The notes beneath the pieces were generated by a model. It searched no databases, was not told where the DNA came from, and saw only the letters and a program-made list of their open reading frames with translations. This document shows, in pieces, positions 11,233-24,433 of a stretch of 64,000 nt of DNA. Each line of letters starts with the position of its first letter. The first letter of the stretch is position 1. This DNA is from Mermis nigrescens (Eukaryota > Nematoda > Enoplea > Mermithida > Mermithidae), in assembly GCA_036768485.1 (NCBI GenBank), contig JAVLUZ010000577.1:124001-188000 (forward strand). Reading direction: 5' to 3'. The translations under genes and the position numbers were made by a program.

Positions 11233-12199
11233 ACTATAATCTGTTTCGCATGACTTCGTGCATCAATTCTAAGAATTTTCATCGACAGTAATCTGAGGAT
11301 TACGATAATTATATATCAAATCAATGTAGGGTGCCCAGATACCTTTGGTCCAAAATCAGGACGTTTGAAAAAAGAACCTCTTTCCAAAATAATGTTTATT
11401 ACTGCAATAAAACATCAAATCCACACGTATGTGCTGTTAGATGATATCTGATTTGGCAAATTTTCGTAACCCAAAATCTTTTTATACATTTCACCACTGG
11501 ATAAGGAATAATTTATTTTAATTTAAAGCAAGCATTTCACGGTTTTAACATTCAATCAATTTCGATCGTCTGTCCACTGCTTTTTGCACAAGAAAAATAC
11601 TTATTCCACAGCCACGTTTGATGTAGGAATCGAAAAAATTACGTTAACTAGAGTTTTCAAATCAACAAATATTTTGATATTTTGGTTTGAAGCAAAGTTG
11701 ACCATTTTTTATCAATCGGCAAATTATTAAACTCACCAGAAGAAGCTTCAATAAGTTTAATTCATTTTCTTCATCAAACAATGAATCTTTCATGACAATA
11801 TCTGGCAATAAATATTCAGCCGACTTTTGAACTTCGTCATATTTAATATCAGCGTTTAACATCAACCAATTGGTTGAACAAGGATAATTATCTAAGCAGA
11901 ACCACTTATCAATATAAATAATCGCCGTTGTATATAAGTCAATGAATTTATTTGACGTTCAGCTTGATAAAATATCTTAAAATTTTCAAAAAGTTCAGGA
12001 CAAATCAGGATGGGAACCCGAATTTCAAGACAAAATCAGGACATTTGTAGAATCAGGACGAGCTTCTAAAAATCAGAACAATCCTGATAAAATCAGTACA
12101 TCTGGGCACCCTAAATCAATGCTATAATCGCAATCTGTTAACTTATTGCCTGAGATAGTTTTAAAATTTAGGACCGAAGTTGTGTGAAACAGACTATAA
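11233..12199. mobile_element. TAGTCTGTTTCACA MITE, copy split by a hAT-like insertion
   Basis: The left part (11233-11326) and right part (12114-12199) rejoin to a complete MITE once the insertion at 11327-12113 and one TSD are removed. Same inner landmarks (ATTACGATAATTATATATCA, ATAATCGCAATCTG) as the intact copies. Confidence 0.8.
11327..12113. mobile_element. hAT-like element (787 bp) with 8-bp TSD
   Basis: TIRs TAGGGTGCCCAGATA and its mirror ATCTGGGCACCCTA; exact TSD AATCAATG at 11319-11326 and 12114-12121. TAGGG fits the hAT end consensus (YARNG) and 8-bp TSDs are typical of hAT. The interior carries a 67-codon minus-strand frame (11865-11662; YDEVQKSAEYLLPD, SLFDEENELNLLKL) that may be a transposase remnant; too short for an active enzyme. 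Confidence 0.85.
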
Positions 12200-15100
12200 G
12201 TATTAGTTATTTAGCAAAGAAAATGCTCCGATGGAACAAAAAAGGTGAATATACTTGGAATTGTGGATTATCGAGGATGTAAAAGGAGGGGACTAGGAAA
12301 AATCTACCTATGTTACATGCCAAGAATCGCAAAATCTGCTAAAAAATCAGACTTTCTCTAAGCAACGCCAAAAATCGATGTATATTCTGCGGTCTCTGAA
12401 AAAACGTATTATTTTAAAATAATTTTTTCTGATTGACATAATATCTTAAAAGCATATTACGTAATGCAACTTTTTGCAGACTTCATTCAACTTTGAGTTG
12501 CTTAATAATGTGACTGAAAGTGAAATGCTGTTAACAAATCATAATTAAGTTGTTCGTATTTCATTATTACTAAGCATGTCACTTAGCAGATACAGCCATT
12601 CTAAGTGTCAAAGTACCAAAAAATTGATTGAAAAAAGCAGCGAATTAGCAATGCAGTAGCTAAGCGAATTGAATGAAATAGTACATATCGATGCATTCAA
12701 GACAATCGATGATATTGTAGGTTCAAAGCAGTAGGAAACACGGAAGCTGACGTGCAACAGACCTTATGTAGATACTCTTTTACACATGTCTACAGCAAAT
12801 TTTTACTAAACTTTTACATTTTTCAAAGGCCGCAGAATATACTTCGACTTTTGGCATTGTTTAGAGAAAGTCTGATTTTTTACATATTCTGCGATTCTTG
12901 GCATATAACATAGGGAGATTTTTCCTAGTCCCCTCCTTTTACATCCTCGATAATTCACAATCCCAAGTATATTCCCCTTTTTTGTTCCATCGGAGCATTT
13001 TTCTTTTCTAAGTACCCCACTTTTAATTAGCAAGATTTGGAAATACAATACTAGATTTCATTTACTGTGCGGTTCTTCTAATAATTGAATGGTTTAAACT
13101 TTACAAAGCTACTAGTTGTAGAAGAAACAAACATTCTGATTAGTAATTCTTATGTTACGTAGAACATCCTATATGCTTCCAAAACTTTCTAGAGCTCAAC
13201 TTAATTTACTTTTTAAACTTTACACAAGAGTGTAAAGAATTTTAGTGGGATTAATAATTTCGATATTGTTCTGATAGAACTATCAGCATTTATCAAGAAA
13301 TGAAACTTCTATAATGTTCTAAGAACAAATTAACATTAGGTGTTAATCACTTTACACTACTCTTCATGCGCCCCTAGCAGACGTATCACATCTGTTTCCA
13401 TATATATTTTACGACTTTAGAGAAAAAATAAGTTACCGTGAGGCTCTAGAATGAAGCTTATTATAAAGTGTAAACTTTACACTAGCAACGAGTGTAAAGA
13501 AGATTTTAGTCGGATTTGTAAATTCGATATTACTCGGATATTACGCTCAACATTCATGAAAAAATTACGTCTCCATAACGGTTTAATGACAAATAGACAC
13601 AGATGTAAACCACTTTACATCACTTTTGAGTGTAAACAAACGGGCCCAGCTGACGTCCCTTATTTGATTCCATGTAAATTTTCAGATTTCGGCAAAAATT
13701 CAGGTTTTCGCAATGCTCTAGAACGAAGATTAATTAGCCGTGTAAACTTTACACAACCGCCTAGTGTAAAGAGGATTTTATTCCGATTTGTAAATCTGAT
13801 ATTACTCGGATATTGTTATCAACATTTATGAAAAAATTGCATGTCTACAATGCTCTGAGGACAAATAAAAAATGGTGTAAACTACTCTACATCACTGTTG
13901 GATGTAAACAAACGCGCCCTACGTGACGTCTCACATTTGTTTCTTTGAAAATTCCTAGACTCCAGGAAAAAATTAGGTTTCTGGAATGCTCAAAAACGAA
14001 GATAAATACATATGTGGTGTAAACTTCATGTAAACACCTAGTGTAAAGAAGATTTTGGTCAGATTCGTAATTTTGATATTGTTCCGATATTACGATTAAT
14101 ATTTATGAAAAAAATTAAGTTTCCATAATGTTCTATGGGCAAACTAACAATAGGTGTAAACCACTTTACAACACTGTAGAGTTTAAACATATGCGCCAGA
14201 CTGGCATATCAAATTTGGTTCCTGGTCCATTTCTAGACTTGATAATCGTGTCCCTGACTCATAACCGGAGAAGCAGGCAGAAAAAACAAGACAGAAACGC
14301 ATTTTAAACACCAAAATTTTGACTTTACACTCGATAAATATTAATGTACAGACAATTTGCTTTGACATGCACCCGATATAAAGCACTTTATTTTTATTCT
14401 ATTGGACTTATCCCGACTTCTGGACGGAGAAAGTGGCGAACAAAAAACGCAACAAAAACGTATTTTCCATCATTTAGAACACTGTAAACTTTAAAATTCC
14501 GTACCGAACTCCCCATTGGGTTTAAAGAAATTCGGTATGGTATAATTTGTAGCTTTTAAATCATAGTACATTCCTGTATGCCAAAATTCTCTTGCAGAAT
14601 ATTATTTGGTATAATTTATTAATCAAAATTCGGAAAAAACGTGTTTTTTCGCCCATTTTTTACCTCTGATTTCGAACTTTACACCCCCATAAATAACTCA
14701 GTATTGCGTTTTTCAATGCAGTTTGCTGCGATGTGTAGCCCCTGATAGGCACTTTATTACTGCTGTATTCAATTTACCCTGACTCATAAGCCGAAAAATT
14801 TTGCAGAGAAATCTTAGTTAAAATCCGATTTTACACCATCCACTAGAGTGTAAACTTTAAGCCCCAGGATCTAATTCACCATAGAGCGTAGAAGACTTTG
14901 CTTATATGCAGAATGTAGCCCTTGATCCGCTCTACATTTCTGTCAAAAAACATTTGAAAAAACTCATAACCGGAGTTAGTATCAGACATAAGCAGGTTGA
15001 AAACTCGACCGAAAAGTGCTTTTTCACCCCAAGATTTTCGCACTCTTTACACTGCCATTCAATAACTAATGCGAATTTCAAAAATCAAAAAAAGCGCCAT

Positions 15101-16951
15101 CTGTAGAATTTATTCCTCTATTATCCTATGCTGTTCAATTCTTCGAGTCATTAATACTCAGTGGTCCACATGCCGCATTATAAATGTCCCAAAATTTGTC
15201 CTATGTTATAACGGTACACAAAAACTTTACACCTTCTTTACACAGTCAGTTTTGAGTTTCAAGGAAAACAAAAAAACATGGGCAGCGAATTTTTTTATTA
15301 TCTTTCTTTTAAAAAACCGCACCTTCCAGAAGTGTCCCGTTATAGCTGTAGGGGAGTGCACAGGTGTTAGGGGTACCCAAGTATATTATGATCTGAGGAC
15401 AAATAAACAATGAGTGTAAGCTACTTTACATCACTGTTGGATGTAAACAAACGCGTACGTGACGTCTCACATTTAATTCTTTGAAAATTTCTAGACTCCA
15501 GGAAAAAATTAGGTTTCTGGAATGCTCAAAAACGAAGATAAATACATATGTAGAGTAAACTTCATGTAAACGCCTAGTGTAAAGAAGATTTTGGTCAGAT
15601 TCGTAATTTTGATATTGTTCCGATATTACGATTAATATTTATGAAAAAAATTAAGTCTCTATAATGTTCTATGGGCAAAATAACAATAGGTGTAAACCAC
15701 TTTACAACATTGTAGAGTGTAAACATATGCGCCAGACTGGCATATCAAATTTGGTTCCTGGTCCATTTCTAGACTTGATAATCGTGTCCCTGACTCATAA
15801 CCGGAGAAGCAGGCAGAAAAAACAAGACAGAAACGCATTTTAAACACCAAAATTTTGACTTTACACTCGCTAAATATTAATGTACAGACAATTTGCTTTG
15901 ACATGCACTCGATAGAAAGCACTTTATTTTTATTCTATTGGACTTATCCCGACTTCTGGACGGAGAAAGTGACGAACAAAAAACGCAACAAAAACGTATT
16001 TTCCATCATTTAGAACACTGTAAACTTTAAAATTCCGTACCGAGCTCCCCATTGAGGTTTAAAGAAATTCGGTTTGGTACAATTTGTAGCTTTTAAATCG
16101 TAGTACATTCCGGTGTGCCAAAAATTCTCTTGCAAAAATTATTTGGTATGATTTATTAATTAAAATTCGGAAAAAACGTGTTTTTTTCGCCCATTTTTTA
16201 CCTCTGATTTCGAACTTTACACCCCCATGAATAACTCAATATTGCGTTTTTTTAAATGCAGTTTGCTGCGATGTGTAGCCCATAAGAAGCACTCTATTAC
16301 TGCTGTATTCAATTTACCCTGACTCATAAGCGGAAATATTTGGCAGAGAAATCTTAGTTAAAATCCGTTTTTTACACCATCCACTAGAGTGTAAACTTTA
16401 AACCCCAGGATCTAACTCACCATAGAGCGTAGAAGACTTTGCTTATATGCAGAATGTAGCCCTTGATCCGCTCTACATTTCTATCAAAAAATATTTGAAA
16501 AACTCATTACCGGAGTTATTATAAGACATAAGCAGGTTGAAAACTCGACCAAAAAGTGCTTTTTCACCCCCAGATTTTCGCACTCTTTACACTGCCATTC
16601 GATAACTAATGCGAATTTCAAAAAACAAAAAAGTGCCATCTGTAGAATTCATCCCTCTATTATCCTATGCTGTTCAATTCTTCGAAGTCATCAATACTCA
16701 GTGGTCCACATGCCGCATTATAAATGTCCCAAAATTTGTCCTATGTTATAACGTTACACAAAAACTTTACACCTTCTTTACACAGTCAGTTTTGAGTTTC
16801 AAGAAAAACAAAAAACACGGGCAGCGAATTTTTTATTATCTTTCTTTTAAAAAAATCGCACATTCCAGAAGCGTCCCGTTATAGCTGTAGGGGGTGCACA
16901 GGTGTTAGGGGTACCCAAGTATATTATAGGTACGCGCTAACGCGCTACCTA
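12200..16951 (+). mobile_element. Composite repeat element A
   Basis: Left to right: arm starting AGCAAAGAAAATGCTCCGAT (12219), a 0.4-kb spacer, the inverted arm (12815-13010), then a long body of GTGTAAACTTTACAC-rich repeats. The end is CCCGTTATAGCTGTAGGGG..., GTACCCAAGTATATTAT and the hairpin GGTACGCGCTAACGCGCTACC. The body includes a 1.54-kb tandem duplication. No credible coding frame. The same order of parts is seen in copies B (16952-21200) and C (46840-49936). Confidence 0.65.
13853..16928. repeat. 1.54-kb tandem duplication inside composite element A
   Basis: The unit at about 13853-15391 is repeated at 15392-16928 with scattered differences and small indels. Matching landmarks: CTGAGGACAAATAAA at 13855 and 15393, GGCATATCAAATTTGGTTCC at 14204 and 15742, and GGTGTTAGGGGTACCCAAGT at 15362 and 16900. 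ORFs found in both units are copies of each other and not genes. Confidence 0.85.
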
Positions 16952-17351
16952 TGACTAGCAAAGAAAAATGCTCCGATGGAACTAAAGAGATGAACATACT
17001 TGGAATTGTGGATTATTAAGGATGTAAAAGGATGGGACTAGGAAACAGCTACCTAAAGTCGCAAAATCTGCTAAAAATCAGATTTTCTCTAAGCAACGCA
17101 AAAAATCGATGTATATTCTGCGGCCAACAGATTAAAATAAATATTTAACCATAAAAATTATTGAAAAAGCAGCACGTTAGCTATGCAGTAGCTATGGGAA
17201 ATGATATTGAGTAAACTAACAGTCTTTCTAAGCCAATTGAATGAAATAGCAAACATCGATGCATCGAAGACAATTGAAGAAATTGCTGGTTTAAAACAGT
17301 AGGAAACGCGTAAGTTGACTTGAAACAGACTAAATGTAGATACACTAGCAT

Positions 17352-17612
17352 CACACCTGGGCATGGGGGTTTGGGGGGTATGCAGCCCTCCCAGAAACCA
17401 AAATACCCCCCAGAAATCTAAATACCCCCCCCCAAGAATTCAATTTTTGAGAAATTTTTTCGTTTTTTCCACAATTTTTTGATGCCAATGAATAGTGCTT
17501 GATGAGAAACGTCGAAAAATGGTGTTTTTACCGCCATACCACCATTTTTAAGGCCATTTTTTGACCTTCAAAAAATCTTGCACCCCCAGAATTTTCTTGC
17601 TGCCCACGTATG
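17352..17612 (-). mobile_element. CATAGGTGGGC-family MITE with exact TSD
   Basis: Ends CACACCTGGGCATGG and GCTGCCCACGTATG; exact 8-bp TSD ACTAGCAT at 17344-17351 and 17613-17620. Inserted between the arms of composite element B. Confidence 0.85.
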
Positions 17613-18907
17613 ACTAGCATGACCGTATGTGCACTAATCAATCGGCCCCTGCTTTGTTCGCTATAATGCTCATAACAAAATAAAACAACTTTGAATACAA
17701 TACCACTTAGTTTTCTATCAATCAGGATACGAAGCTAGTCAGCGTTGCTACTTGCCAGCAATTGAAAAAGTAAATATTACAGATTTGGTTTATACACTCT
17801 TATCTGAAACTTTGAAAATTATTTTAAAAAGACTCTTATAGAGGCCGCAGAATATACTTCGATTTTTTGCGTTGCTTAGAGAAAGTGTGATTTTTAGCAG
17901 GTTTTGCGACTTTAGGTAGCTTTTAGTCCCCTCCTTTTACATGCTTAATAATCCACAATCCCAGGTTTATTTGTTCCATCGGAGCATTTTTCTTTACTAG
18001 TACCCTCCTTTTGATTAGCATGATTTGAGTACATCAGTCAGTAAACACATACAGTAGCATGCCACAATAATGACAGCAGTCCAAGAACGCGGAAAAAATA
18101 TTGTTCTTAACATCAGCATTATCCTTTTTTAAACAAGGCAACCTTACATTATTTAAACAGATTAAAGTTTTTCAGCATAAACTTTACGCAAATATCAAGT
18201 GTAAGGAACGCTAGAGCTTAGATTTGGAAGTACAATAAATTTGTAGTATAAACTACATATTAACAACAAATGAATAGTGCAAACTTTACACAACTACTAG
18301 GTGTAGAGAAAACTAACAGTCAGTTTCCCAATTCTGATTTTACGTAGAACATTATAAAAAATTAAGCTTCCGCAAGGAACTAGAACTAAAGTTAATATGC
18401 AGTGTAAACTTTACACAACCACAGAGTGTAACGAATATTTAAGTCGGATTCGTAATTCTAGTATTACTCTGATATTACGATCAAGATTTATGAAAAAATT
18501 GAGTCTCCACAATAACCCGGGAACAAATAAAAATCAGTTGTAAACTACTTCACACCACTGTTGAGTGTAAGCAAACGCGCTCAACTGGCGTCTCACATTT
18601 GATTCCCGATACATTTTTAAACCTAAAAAAAATCAAGCTTCTACAAGGCTCTAGAACTAAAATTAATATGCAGTGTAAACTTTACACAACCTCAGAGTAT
18701 AAAGAAAATTTAAGTCGGATTCGTAATTCTGATATCACTCTGATATTATGATCAACATTTATGAAAAAATTAAGACTTCACAATGGCCCGAGGACAAATG
18801 AATATCAGATGTAAAGCACTTTACACCACTGTTGAGTGCAAACAAATTGGCGTATCACATTTGGTTTCTGGTTCATTTTAGACTTGAGCTCATGTCCAGA
18901 CTCATAA

Positions 18908-19149
18908 CCACACCTGGGCGTGGGGGTATGCACCCCCCCGAGAAACCAAAATACCCCCCAGAAATCAAAATACCCCCCCCCAGAATTCAATTTTTAAAAT
19001 TTTTTTTGTTTTTTTCGTAATTTTTTGATGCCAATGGATAGTGCTCAATGAGAAACGTCGAAAAATTCGCCATACCACCGCTTTTAAGGCCATTTTTTAA
19101 CCTTTGAAATATCTTGAACCCCCCAGAATTTTCTTGCTGCCCACGTATG
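18908..19149 (-). mobile_element. CATAGGTGGGC-family MITE with exact TSD
   Basis: Ends CACACCTGGGCGTGG and GCTGCCCACGTATG, flanked by CTCATAAC on both sides. Inserted into the body of composite element B; the same body sequence is uninterrupted at 14240 and 15780. Confidence 0.85.
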
Positions 19150-19478
19150 CTCATAACCCAGAACTTGGCAGAAAAAAAGACAGAAACACGTTTGACTCCC
19201 CCATTTTTGACTTTACACCTCCCAAAAAAGCTAAATATTGATGTAAACAAACGCAATTCGCTGTGACGCGTACCCCTTAGAAAGTTCTGTATTTTTATCC
19301 TATTCGACCTCGCCCGACTTCTGAACAGAGAAAGTGGCGAACAAAAAAATGGACAAAAACGCATTTCCTACCGTCCACCACATCGTAAATTTTAAAAATC
19401 TGAATCTAACGCCACATTGAGTGTAAATACATCCGGTTCGGGCCAGTTTGTAGCCCTTTGATTGTAGTACGTTTTTTG

Positions 19479-20357
19479 GGCATCCGGAAGATTCGCCCCC
19501 GACATTTCGCCCCCGACTTTTCGCCCCCGATATTTCGCCCCCGACATTTCGCCCCAGGTACGTTTTGCCCCAGGAACTTTCGCCCCCAAACATTTCGTCC
19601 CTCAGATGTTTCGCCCCCAATAAATATCTCGTTATACTGTACCAATCAACATGTCTCTGCAATTTTGCTTGCCCTAATTTTTTTTATTTGCCATTACATT
19701 CCCAGGAATTCGCTTGACCTTCGTAAGCATATTTTTTATGTACCTAATTATAATTTCTCCCGGTCGGCAAGCAAAGACATAATTTTTTTATTTATTTGAT
19801 AAAGATTTGCGGAGATTTTGGCTTGACCTTACATAATTACATTGTCTTTGTAGTAATATTTTCATCCAGGACCTTTTGTTTGCGACCACACGTTAAGTAG
19901 GTCATTCAAATAGGTCATTTTATTATTTGCCATTACATTGTTGTCAATAAAATTAAAGCAACAATATGGTTGAAATATGATTAGAAAATTGTTTAAAGAA
20001 ATCTAAAAATGAAAAACGAAAATATTGAAAACTTATCAAGATTGAAAATGAAAAAATTAAAAATTCTTTTTAGTTTATTTCAAAAAAGATTGAAAACAAA
20101 AAAGAAGTAAAGCGGACATTGTGTCCTCCCGAATTTTGGCGCTGTCAATGTATAATGCATACTCCCGTTTATTGTACAGCTCACTTGGGGGCGAAACATC
20201 CGAGGAGCGAAATGTTTAATGGCGAAACATCAGAGAAGCGAAATGTTTGGGGGCGAAAGTTCCAGGGCGAAACGTACCTGGGGGCGAAATGTCGGGGGCG
20301 AACTGTCAGGGGCTGAAAAGTCGGGGGCGAAATGTCGGGGGCGAATATTCCCCGAAC
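19479..20357. mobile_element. Fold-back element with minisatellite arms, 9-bp TSD
   Basis: Left arm (about 19479-19625) is built of TTTCGCCCCCGACA-like units; the right arm (about 20190-20357) is its reverse complement (GGGGGCGAAATGTC units). The two arms keep the same order of unit variants. Exact TSD CGTTTTTTG at 19470-19478 and 20358-20366. About 0.5 kb of AT-rich, non-coding interior. The 9-bp TSD plus long TIRs suggests a Mutator-like or fold-back class. Confidence 0.8.
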
Positions 20358-21479
20358 CGTTTTTTGTATGTGCCAAACTCATGTTCCGCAAAATATTTGA
20401 TATGATTTACCAATCAAAATACGAAAAAAGTTGTTTTTTCGGCCATTTTACACCTCAGATTTCGAACTTTACACCCCCATAAACAACTCAATATTACGTT
20501 TTTTGAACGCGGCTTGCTTCCACGTGTAGCCCATAGGAGTTACTTTATTTCTATTTTATTTAATTCACCCCAACCCATAATCGAAAGTGTTGGCAGAGAA
20601 ATCTTGGACAAAATCAATCTGTTTTTTACTAATCCACTAGAGTGTAAAGTTCAAACCCCTGTTACTAAGTGCGTATTTATAGTATAAAAGTTTCCCGGTA
20701 ATCAAAAGATAGCCCTTGATCCATAGTACATTTCTGTCAGAAAAAATTTCCTAATACTCATAACCTGAGTTCTTGGCAACATAAACAAGTCGAAAACTCG
20801 ACCAAAATGTGTCTTTTCACCCCAGATTTTAGCACTCTTTACACTCCCATTCGAGGACTAAGGCGAAATTCAAAAAACCAAAAAAGTTCATCTGCAGAAT
20901 TTCTTCTTCTACAAATCCATGCCATTAAATTGTTTGAAGAGCCAATACTGAGTTGTCCGCAAGCCCGGTAAAAAAACCCAAAATTCGCTATATGTCATAA
21001 CGTTACGCCAAAACTTTACACCTTCTTTACACGGTCAGTTTTGAGTGTAAAGAAAAACAAAAAAATAGGCAGCGAATTTTTTTATTATCTTTTCTAAAAA
21101 CCGCACCTCCCAGATGTGTCCCGTTATAGCTGTAGGGGGTGCACAGGTTTTGGGGGTACCTAAGTATATAATAGATACGCGCTAACGCGCTACTTATGAT
21201 TAAATACTGACCCTAAAATAAAATAGTAGACATAAACTTGGAGTTTTACAAAACGATTAATGAAGAATCCAGCGGATTGCTTAACCTAAATAGATAAATA
21301 AGTCAAATGAAGTGCATGGTTTTGCCAAAAGAATTAAAAATGAAAAAAGTCAGTATTCAGAAGATTTGAACCCATTACACTTTTTTAAATCCACACACGA
21401 GAACTGACACGTCAGGCACTTGCACGAACTCAACCTATCGGCGGATTTTGATACTCAGTCACTAATAATATATTGTCAA

Positions 21480-22340
21480 CTTTTCACTTGTGCTAATAAC
21501 GTAATATTGGGTGTAGGTATAGAAACAAAATAAACTAAACTGGGATCTGTAACGCTAAGGTCAGCATGTTCCACCTACTTAGCGGAGTAGCTGAAGAAAT
21601 TTCGTATTTCGCCTCGAATCCTTTGCACTAAAACGATCACAGATCAAGAAATATTGCGTTAAAAGGAAGAAAAAATTTGGCCCCGAGATATTTTAACCCT
21701 CTACTTTATAGAACTGATTGGACTGCACAGAAACCAAAATTGAGTCAGATAAGCTTTGCCACACACAAGAGTAAAAAAACACGTATACTTTACACTTTCG
21801 TGCAACAAATATTGAGTGTAAAGAAATTTTAAGTTGAGATTTGTAATCTAAAACTGAGGGGCAACATTTTTAAAAATGAATTGGCCCTCCGCTAATTGTT
21901 TGATAACCAATGCTCTGGGCGGAAAAATGCTTCTCGGTGTAAACCTTACACTTGTGCTAATACCGCAATATTGGGTGTATAGAAATAAAATAGACTAGGA
22001 CCTGTAATGCTAAGGTCAGGGCACATTTTAAGCATTATTAGCATGTTCCGCCTACTTAGCGGAGTAGTTAAGGAAATTTCGTTTTCCGTCTCGAACCTTT
22101 TATACTAAAACAATCACAGATCGAGAAATATTGCGTTAAAAGAGAAAACAAATTTTACGTTCTGAGATGTTGTAAACCTCTACATTATAAAATCAATTGG
22201 ATTGCACAGAAACCAAAATTGAGTTAGATAAGCTGAAGGACACGCAAAGAGTAAAAAACACGTATACTTTACACTTTTGTTAAACAACTATTGAGTGTAA
22301 AGAAATTTTAAGTTCAGATTCGTAATCTACAGCTTGGGGG
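21480..22340. repeat. ~0.47-kb tandem duplication near a composite-element end
   Basis: The block with TTGTGCTAATAACGTAATAT and CCACCTACTTAGCGGAGTAG recurs about 470 bp later with the same order (CTAATACCGCAATATTGGG, CCGCCTACTTAGCGGAGTAG, ACACGTATACTTTACACTT). Followed at 22580-22604 by the hairpin end (AGCGCTATCGCGCTACC) and an inverted composite arm at 22690-22890. Confidence 0.7.
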
Positions 22341-22891
22341 CAACATTAAAAAAATCGGCCCTCCACAAATTATTTGATTTTTCGGTTTACTTTTTACACA
22401 CTCATTGCTAACTCGGTATTGAGTGTAAACAAAAAGAAGACTGGCATCGAATTTTTTTAAATACCTATCGATTAAAAAAACCGCACCTCTCAGGTGTGTG
22501 CCGTTGTTGCTGTGAGGGGCACACCAATTTTGCACTCGCTGTGATAAACATAAGAAAAAAGGATGGCCAAGTATATCACAGATAGCGCTATCGCGCTACC
22601 TATGATATATAAAGAGGAATTTGATATTGATGAGAAACTGAATCGTTTATTAGCACACATCAAACCTTCTTAGCCAGTGAACAATGTTTTGGTAAATCAC
22701 TTTTTTCAGAGGTCGCATAATATGCTTCGATTTTTTGCATTTTTAGTGAAAGTCCAATGTTTAGCAGATTCCTACAACTTTCACAGGCATTGGTGACTTT
22801 TTCATAGTCCCTCCTTATGTGTCCAATGACCGTATGTAAGTCAAGGTATGTATATTCGTCCTTTCTTGTTCCATCGGAGCATTTTTCGCTG

Positions 22892-23070
22892 CTATAGTTA
22901 GAGTCTGTTTCACACAAGTTTGGGCATAAATTTTAAAAACTATTTCTGACAATAAGCTGACAGATTGCGATTATAGCCTTGATTTGATATACAATTATCG
23001 TAATCCATCGGCTTTCTTTCGAAAAAATTCTTAAAATTTATGCCCAAACTTATGAGAAACAGACTACAGT
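22892..23070. mobile_element. TAGTCTGTTTCACA MITE copy
   Basis: GAGTCTGTTTCACACAAGTT at the left and TATGAGAAACAGACTACAG at the right; inner ATTATCGTAATCC in inverted orientation relative to copy 1. Confidence 0.75.
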
Positions 23071-23631
23071 TGCTAAAGTGAGCTTCACTATTAATAGTTA
23101 GAAAAGTTCTTATAATAATGCTCACCTAATCACAAATGCAAGGAGGCATTTACATTAATAACTTATACAAACTTTCAATTCCTCGTGTACGAGACAGTAA
23201 GCAAATAGAAGAATACAAATGACCAGAATTTTAGTGAAAACCAGCTGTTTGATACATATCATTAAAAATCAAAAAATTTAGGCCAAAAGAGGTTTGACTC
23301 TTTCAGTAAAAAATAATTGGTTCATTTATTCCATAAAATGAATTGTTGATAAAAAAACCATTTACCCAGTAGTGCTCGAACAACTTAATTTATGCTGTCT
23401 ATATCGTTGATCACTTTCTTATAAGCTTGCATTACAAATTGAGGAACATAAACCAAGTAAAATAAATAAAACAATTTTTGCGTACACCGCGAGGAGCTAA
23501 TAAATAGCAAGAACAGTTTTCAAAACTGACATATGACTCAAGTGCACACGGTGGGAAATTGATTTTAAACTTTAAAAAAATGAAAAATTGCTCTTCAAAA
23601 TTTCACTTAAAATCTATATTAATTTGGAGTT

Positions 23632-24433
<802 letters not shown>

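Larger units (their letters stand above)
16952..21200 (+). mobile_element. Composite repeat element B (interrupted)
   Basis: Begins immediately after the hairpin end of element A with AGCAAAGAAAAATGCTCCG. Has the inverted arm at 17850-18000, a GTGTAAACTTTACACAACC-rich body, and ends GATACGCGCTAACGCGCTAC. Carries later insertions: MITEs at 17352-17612 and 18908-19150 and the fold-back element 19479-20357. Confidence 0.65.

Noticed and set aside
14183..16884. Paired ORFs repeated 1.5 kb apart (for example 14183-14386 and 15659-15922)
   Set aside because: They are copies within the tandem duplication of a repeat element, with no coding signature.
18987..20482. Several ORFs rich in Gly/Arg or Pro/Arg
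   Set aside because: All arise from the GGGGGCGAAATGTC minisatellite arms of the fold-back element.
21340..21440. Possible tRNA, from a GGGTTCAAATCT-like T-arm on the minus strand
   Set aside because: No matching acceptor stem or D-arm could be folded at the right spacing.
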